A DNA stretch of 64,000 nt, taken from RPQJ01 sp963698735 (GTDB taxonomy: Bacteria > Pseudomonadota > Gammaproteobacteria > Steroidobacterales > Steroidobacteraceae). Each line of letters starts with the position of its first letter. Within the stretch, counting starts at the first letter, position 1. Made by a program: the position numbers and the translations under genes. Under the pieces are notes generated by a model. It searched no databases and was not told the DNA's origin. It saw only the letters and a program-made list of their open reading frames with translations. The DNA is taken from assembly GCA_963698735.1 (NCBI GenBank), contig CAVOSA010000024.1, forward strand, positions 62,001-126,000. Reading direction: 5' to 3'. Of this stretch, positions 60,228 through 64,000 are shown one piece after another.

Positions 60228-61454
60228 ATGAAAACGTACCTGGTCGGCGGCGCCGTGCGTGACACGCTGCTTGGGCGCCCCCACACCGAACGCGACTACG
60301 TGGTCGTCGGCGCCCGGCCCGACGACCTGCTCGCGCTCGGCTACCGGCCCGTGGGCAAGGATTTCCCGGTCTTCCTGCACCCGCAGAGCGGCGATCAGTA
60401 CGCCCTCGCGCGCACCGAACGCAAGACCGGCGCGGGGTACTACGGCTTCGCCACCCGCTTCTCACCCGACGTCACGCTCGAGGAAGACCTCGCGCGGCGC
60501 GATCTCACGATCAACGCCATGGCGCAGCTGACCGACGGCGGCGACGTCGTCGACCCCTTCGGCGGACGGCGCGACCTGGACGCGCGCATCCTGCGCCACG
60601 TGTCGCCCGCCTTCGTCGAAGATCCGCTGCGGGTGCTGCGCGTCGCGCGCTTCGCCGCACGCTTTGCGCCGCTCGGCTTCACCATCGCACCGGAAACGAC
60701 GTCGCTGATGAGCGAGATCGTGCGTTCGGGCGAAATGCAGGCGCTGGTAGCCGAACGAGTGTGGGTCGAAACCGAGCGCGCGCTCGGCGAGGCGCAACCG
60801 ACCGTCTACTTGGAAGTGCTGCGCGAGTGCGGCGCCCTCGCTGCGCTGTTTCCGGAGATCGACCGGCTCTTCGGCGTGCCGCAGCCGGAGAAATGGCATC
60901 CCGAGATCGACACCGGCATCCACACGCTGCAGGTGCTCGACGTGGCCTGCGAACTTGCGACCGAAACGACGGTGCGCTTCGCAGCGCTGGTGCACGACCT
61001 CGGCAAGGGCGTCACGCCGCCGGATCAGTGGCCGAGCCACATCGGCCACGAACAGGCCGGCGTGCGCGTCGTGGGGCAGATGTGCGAGCGATTGAAGGTG
61101 CCGACCGAGCATCGCGAGCTCGGTCAGCTGGCGTCGCGCGAACACCAGCGCATTCATCGTGCGCACGAACTGCGCGACTCGACGGTCCTCGAGGTGTTCG
61201 AGGCAACCGACGCATTCCGTCGCCCGGACCGCTTCGAGAAGCTGTTGCTGGTCTGCGAAGCGGACGCTCGTGGTCGCGGCCCGGAACTGCGGGAACGGCC
61301 GTATGCACAGGCACGGGTGATGCGCGACTGCTATCGCGCCGCCGCCGCCGTGAAGCTCGCTCCAGACGTGATGGAGCAGCTCGCAGGCCCGGCCATTGCA
61401 CTTGCACTGCGCGCGGCGCGGATCGAGGCGATCGGCGCGGCGCGCAGAAGGTAA
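60228..61454 (+). CDS. cca: Multifunctional CCA tRNA nucleotidyltransferase
   Basis: 408 residues. It adds or repairs the 3' CCA end of tRNAs without a template. The nucleotidyltransferase head is MKTYLVGGAVRDTLLGRP followed by ERDYVVVG; RRDLTINAMA and EDPLRVLRVARFAARF are the family motifs. The C-terminal HD domain (LVHDLGKG; HTLQVLD) carries the phosphohydrolase activities found in the gammaproteobacterial type. ATG 60228 starts at the conserved N-terminus; upstream sequence in frame runs through hairpin D3. Confidence 0.96.
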   Translation: MKTYLVGGAVRDTLLGRPHTERDYVVVGARPDDLLALGYRPVGKDFPVFLHPQSGDQYALARTERKTGAGYYGFATRFSPDVTLEEDLARRDLTINAMAQLTDGGDVVDPFGGRRDLDARILRHVSPAFVEDPLRVLRVARFAARFAPLGFTIAPETTSLMSEIVRSGEMQALVAERVWVETERALGEAQPTVYLEVLRECGALAALFPEIDRLFGVPQPEKWHPEIDTGIHTLQVLDVACELATETTVRFAALVHDLGKGVTPPDQWPSHIGHEQAGVRVVGQMCERLKVPTEHRELGQLASREHQRIHRAHELRDSTVLEVFEATDAFRRPDRFEKLLLVCEADARGRGPELRERPYAQARVMRDCYRAAAAVKLAPDVMEQLAGPAIALALRAARIEAIGAARRR

Positions 61455-61497
61455 GGAGCCGTTCGTCAGGCGCGCAACCCTCCGCGCCGGGCAGGGC

Positions 61498-62679
61498 TCA
61501 GAGCGTGTGTCGCAGGTCGCGGACGGCGAAACCACGCAGCGGCAGGTCGAAATCCCGGCCCAGCGCGATGACCTTGAAGCGTTCTCCCATCTCGCCGGGC
61601 AGCGTCAGCACCATCGCCTGCCGCGACAGGTTGAGGCGCTGGACGAGATCGAGCCCCTCCACGTTGGCGACGAAGTCGCCGAGTCCACAGCCGATCAGGA
61701 AATGTGCCTGCGTTGTGTAGCCCGCGATCTCGCAACCCGCTTCCTGGGCCGCCTCGGCGACGGCAGTGAAATCGACCCACGCCGTGATGTCCTGCAGCCC
61801 GACCCGCGCCAGCGCGTCGTCGTGGAAGCGGTGCCGGAAATGGCACAGCAACGTGCCGCGCGACCTCTCCGCCGCGTAGTACTCGCGACGTGGCAGGCCG
61901 TAGTCGATGAACAGCAGGACGCCGCGGGCCAGGCACTCCGCAATCGACTGCAGCCACGCCGCCAGACCCATGCGCAGTTCGGATTCGTAACCGTCGGGCA
62001 GCACCGTTCCCGTGTTGCGCTCGATCTGGCGCACGGCTGCGTTCAATCGCGGACCCGCGCGGACCTCCCGCAGTGCGAGCCGTCCGGATTCGATGCTCAC
62101 GCCCAGCGCGTTGACCTCGCCATCGCGAATCGCGAATCGTTCGACGGTCAGCGCGTCGAGCACTTCGTTGGCGACGATCATTCCGGTGAAGGACTCGGGC
62201 AGGCCGTCCAACCAGCGCACGCGGGGCAGCAGGTGCGGGACGCGCTCGGCGAGTGTCTCGCGCTGGCGGTCGCGCAGGTCCGCGCTCAGGTCGAGGATGC
62301 AGTACTCGGCCGGCAACGCGCCCTGTCGCTCGAGTTCCGCGAGCAGGTCCGCGGCCATGACTCCGGAACCCGCACCGAGTTCGAGCACGCGTGCCTCCGG
62401 ACCCAGCTCGCGCAAGACGTCCGCGCACTGCACGGCAAGGCAACGGCTGAAGACCGGCGCCACCTCGGGCGCGGTCACGAAATCGCCCGCCGCCCCGAAC
62501 TTGCGCGCACCGGCGCTGTAGTAACCGAGCCCCGGCGCGTACAGCGCGAGGTTCATGAACTCGCCGAAGTCGATCCAGCCCCTGGCCGACTCGATTATCG
62601 TTCGCACGCGTTCCACGAGTGCCGCGCTGTGGGCGGCCTCGTCAGGCGTGAGCTCAGGGAGTTCCAGGGCGACCGTCAT
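61498..62679 (-). CDS. SAM-dependent methyltransferase, MidA/NDUFAF7 family
   Basis: 393 residues of PF02636. The SAM-binding loop is VLELGAGSGVMAADLL at about 100, preceded by FMNLALYAPGLGYYSAG and GDFVTAPEVAPVFSR and followed by VANEVLDAL. In mitochondria the homologue methylates a complex I subunit; the bacterial target is not known. The ATG at 62679 has an AAAGGA ribosome-binding site 12 bp upstream; the longer reading to 62835 crosses the divergent pteridine reductase start and is unlikely. Confidence 0.9.
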   Translation of the reverse strand: MTVALELPELTPDEAAHSAALVERVRTIIESARGWIDFGEFMNLALYAPGLGYYSAGARKFGAAGDFVTAPEVAPVFSRCLAVQCADVLRELGPEARVLELGAGSGVMAADLLAELERQGALPAEYCILDLSADLRDRQRETLAERVPHLLPRVRWLDGLPESFTGMIVANEVLDALTVERFAIRDGEVNALGVSIESGRLALREVRAGPRLNAAVRQIERNTGTVLPDGYESELRMGLAAWLQSIAECLARGVLLFIDYGLPRREYYAAERSRGTLLCHFRHRFHDDALARVGLQDITAWVDFTAVAEAAQEAGCEIAGYTTQAHFLIGCGLGDFVANVEGLDLVQRLNLSRQAMVLTLPGEMGERFKVIALGRDFDLPLRGFAVRDLRHTL

Positions 62680-62810
62680 GCGGGGCAGAATCCTTTCGCG
62701 CGGACAGCCCGAAAGGGCTGGGGTATCTTGCAGCAGGGCGTGGACGCCGAGGGGTGTCCCGCCATTCCAGCACAGACGAAGCAGCCACGACGACCTTCGA
62801 CGACCACGCC

Positions 62811-63569
62811 ATGACCGACCCTTCCAGCAATGCACTTGCGCTGACGGACCGCTGCGCGCTGATCACGGGCGGCGCACGCAGACTCGGCGCCGCCATCGCC
62901 CGCAAGTTGCACGCGGGCGGCGCGGCAGTTGCCGTGCACTACCGCACGTCCAGCGCGGACGCCGAGCGTCTCGTCGCTGAACTGAATGCCATTCGCACGG
63001 GCTCCGCCGCCGCCTTCGGCTGCGACCTGCTCGACGTCGATGCCCTGCCGCGACTGGTCGGCGCTGCCATCACGCGATTCGGCCGGCTCGACGTGCTGGT
63101 CAACAATGCCTCGAGTTTTTCGCCGACGCCGGTGGGCACCATCACCGCGGCCCAGTTCGACGACCTCGTCGGCACCAACCTGCGCGCGCCGCTCTTCCTG
63201 TCGCAGGCCGCGGCTCCCGAGTTGCGCAGGACGCACGGCCTGATCCTGAATCTCGCCGACATCCACGGCCTGCGCCCGCTCAAGGGGCATCCGGTGTACT
63301 CGGCCGCGAAAGCAGGCCTGATCATGCTGACGAAGTCGCTCGCGCGCGAACTCGGCCCCGACGTTCGCGTCAACGCGATCGCCCCGGGTCCGGTGCTGTG
63401 GCCCGAGGGCGGGCTCGGCGCAGAGCTGCAGCGCGAGATCGTTGCCAGGACGGCGCTCAAGCGCACGGGCTCGCCGGACGACATTGCCCGCGCGGCGTAT
63501 TTCTTCGCCGTCGAAGCGCCGTACGTCACCGGGCAGATTCTCCCGGTCGACGGCGGGCGCAGCATCTAG
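62811..63569 (+). CDS. Pteridine reductase, short-chain dehydrogenase
   Basis: 252 residues. The NADPH motif is TGGARRLG, with Arg as in pteridine reductases, then VNNASSF and the catalytic HPVYSAAKAG (Tyr and Lys). The C-terminal APGPVLWPEG fits the FolM/PTR1-like group, which reduces dihydromonapterin or dihydrofolate. It is convergent with folK, consistent with a folate-related role. ATG 62811 is chosen because the protein then starts directly before the Rossmann fold. Confidence 0.92.
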   Translation: MTDPSSNALALTDRCALITGGARRLGAAIARKLHAGGAAVAVHYRTSSADAERLVAELNAIRTGSAAAFGCDLLDVDALPRLVGAAITRFGRLDVLVNNASSFSPTPVGTITAAQFDDLVGTNLRAPLFLSQAAAPELRRTHGLILNLADIHGLRPLKGHPVYSAAKAGLIMLTKSLARELGPDVRVNAIAPGPVLWPEGGLGAELQREIVARTALKRTGSPDDIARAAYFFAVEAPYVTGQILPVDGGRSI

Positions 63570-63625
63570 CGCGCGCTTCTCGGCGCACTCGCAATCAGAC
63601 TGCAAACTTCCGCGCACGGCAGCGG

Positions 63626-64000
63626 TCAAGCTTCGCCGCGGCGAGGGGAGAGCCACCCGAGTTCCACCGGCCGCATCTCGTGCGGCCGGGAAACCCGCAT
63701 CGCCCGCCAGAGCTCGGCGAGGGTGCGGTGCTCCGTCGGGTGCACGACGTCGGGTGCGATCTCGGCCGCGGGCCCGAGCATGTAAGGGCGCTGCAGCAGG
63801 TCCGGGCGCGGCAGCGTGAGCCCCGGCTCGGAACAGACGACGTCGTCGCACAACAGGATGTCGAGGTCCATCGAGCGCGGCGCCCACTTCGGCGCGTTGC
63901 GTTCGCGACCGCAGGCAGCCTCGGCTTCGTGCAGCCGCTCGATCACATCACGCAGCGGCAGGTCGGTCATGAAACCGACGACCAGGTTGACGAAGTCCTC
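63626..64000 (-). CDS. folK: 2-amino-4-hydroxy-6-hydroxymethyldihydropteridine pyrophosphokinase, N-terminus beyond window
   Basis: The C-terminal 125 or so residues of FolK (HPPK), which activates the pterin for folate synthesis. The frame continues through the right edge (EDFVNLVVGFMTDLP), and the start lies outside. The signatures EAACGRERNAPKWAPRSMDLDILL and PRPDLLQRPYMLGPAAEIAP are intact. An internal ATG at 63970 is not the real start because conserved sequence precedes it. Confidence 0.93.
   Translation of the reverse strand, partial: EDFVNLVVGFMTDLPLRDVIERLHEAEAACGRERNAPKWAPRSMDLDILLCDDVVCSEPGLTLPRPDLLQRPYMLGPAAEIAPDVVHPTEHRTLAELWRAMRVSRPHEMRPVELGWLSPRRGEA

Overview
This 64 kb window is a GC-rich chromosomal segment of a Gammaproteobacterium. 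The gene order resembles Pseudomonas-type chromosomes in several blocks: mepM/tyrS/erpA; gshB next to pilGHIJ-chpA; yqgE-ruvX-pyrB; pilT-pilU next to yggS-proC-yggT; ampD-ampE; and a split class II ribonucleotide reductase (nrdJa/nrdJb). There is no phage, plasmid, transposase gene, CRISPR array, tRNA or rRNA that I can see. I cannot name the genus. It looks like a free-living, piliated, aerobic bacterium that imports rather than makes vitamin B12.

Layout. 1-6.3 kb: tyrS, mepM, ppx, erpA, a DUF6776-type membrane protein and rppH. 6.3-19.4 kb: a B12 acquisition set spread among unrelated genes. It comprises btuC, btuD, a cobalamin riboswitch leading into the receptor gene btuB (disrupted by a one-base insertion), a PduO-type adenosyltransferase and btuF, with tyrA, a degenerate diguanylate-cyclase-like gene, pdxH, a putative metalloprotease, an NmrA-like gene and an inositol-phosphatase-family gene between them, then ampE/ampD. 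19.4-21.5 kb: bioA and rsmE. 21.5-31.4 kb: the complete Pil-Chp chemosensory operon controlling type IV pili. 31.6-36.5 kb: gshB, a TonB-like gene, yqgE, ruvX, pyrB and a PyrK-like flavoprotein. 37-38.9 kb: a nine-haem lipoprotein cytochrome. 39-42.5 kb: three tandem PilT-family ATPases. 42.6-46.2 kb: yggS, proC, yggT, yggU, a DUF4426 gene and an HU-like gene. 46.2-52.8 kb: small housekeeping and envelope genes (PEBP, FKBP, msrB, ppnN, L,D-transpeptidase). 52.9-55.8 kb: nrdJb/nrdJa. 56.4-64 kb: a DegP-like protease, an NDUFA9-like gene, a lipoprotein aminopeptidase, cca, a MidA-like methyltransferase, a pteridine reductase and the start-less part of folK.

Two systems tie the window together. 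The B12 genes (riboswitch, BtuB, BtuF, BtuC, BtuD, adenosyltransferase) would supply adenosylcobalamin to the class II ribonucleotide reductase encoded 38 kb away. The Pil-Chp operon and the pilT/pilU cluster, 8 kb apart, would together control twitching motility.

The most unusual signal lies in four intergenic loci (about 16.5-16.9, 36.6-36.9, 38.9-39.1 and 59.8-60.2 kb). Each holds a pair of inverted hairpins with long, nearly perfect arms. The arms differ from copy to copy, but the loops are conserved: a 53-nt loop in one locus, and a 12-nt loop GAAAGGCAGACA in five hairpins at the other three. Two of the loci share a further conserved box, GCGCCTGAGCG, and additional hairpins in mirror order. 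They occur at convergent, tandem and divergent gene junctions alike, so terminator function alone does not explain them. They look like a non-autonomous, hairpin-ended repeat family, and one pair sits on each side of the nine-haem cytochrome gene.
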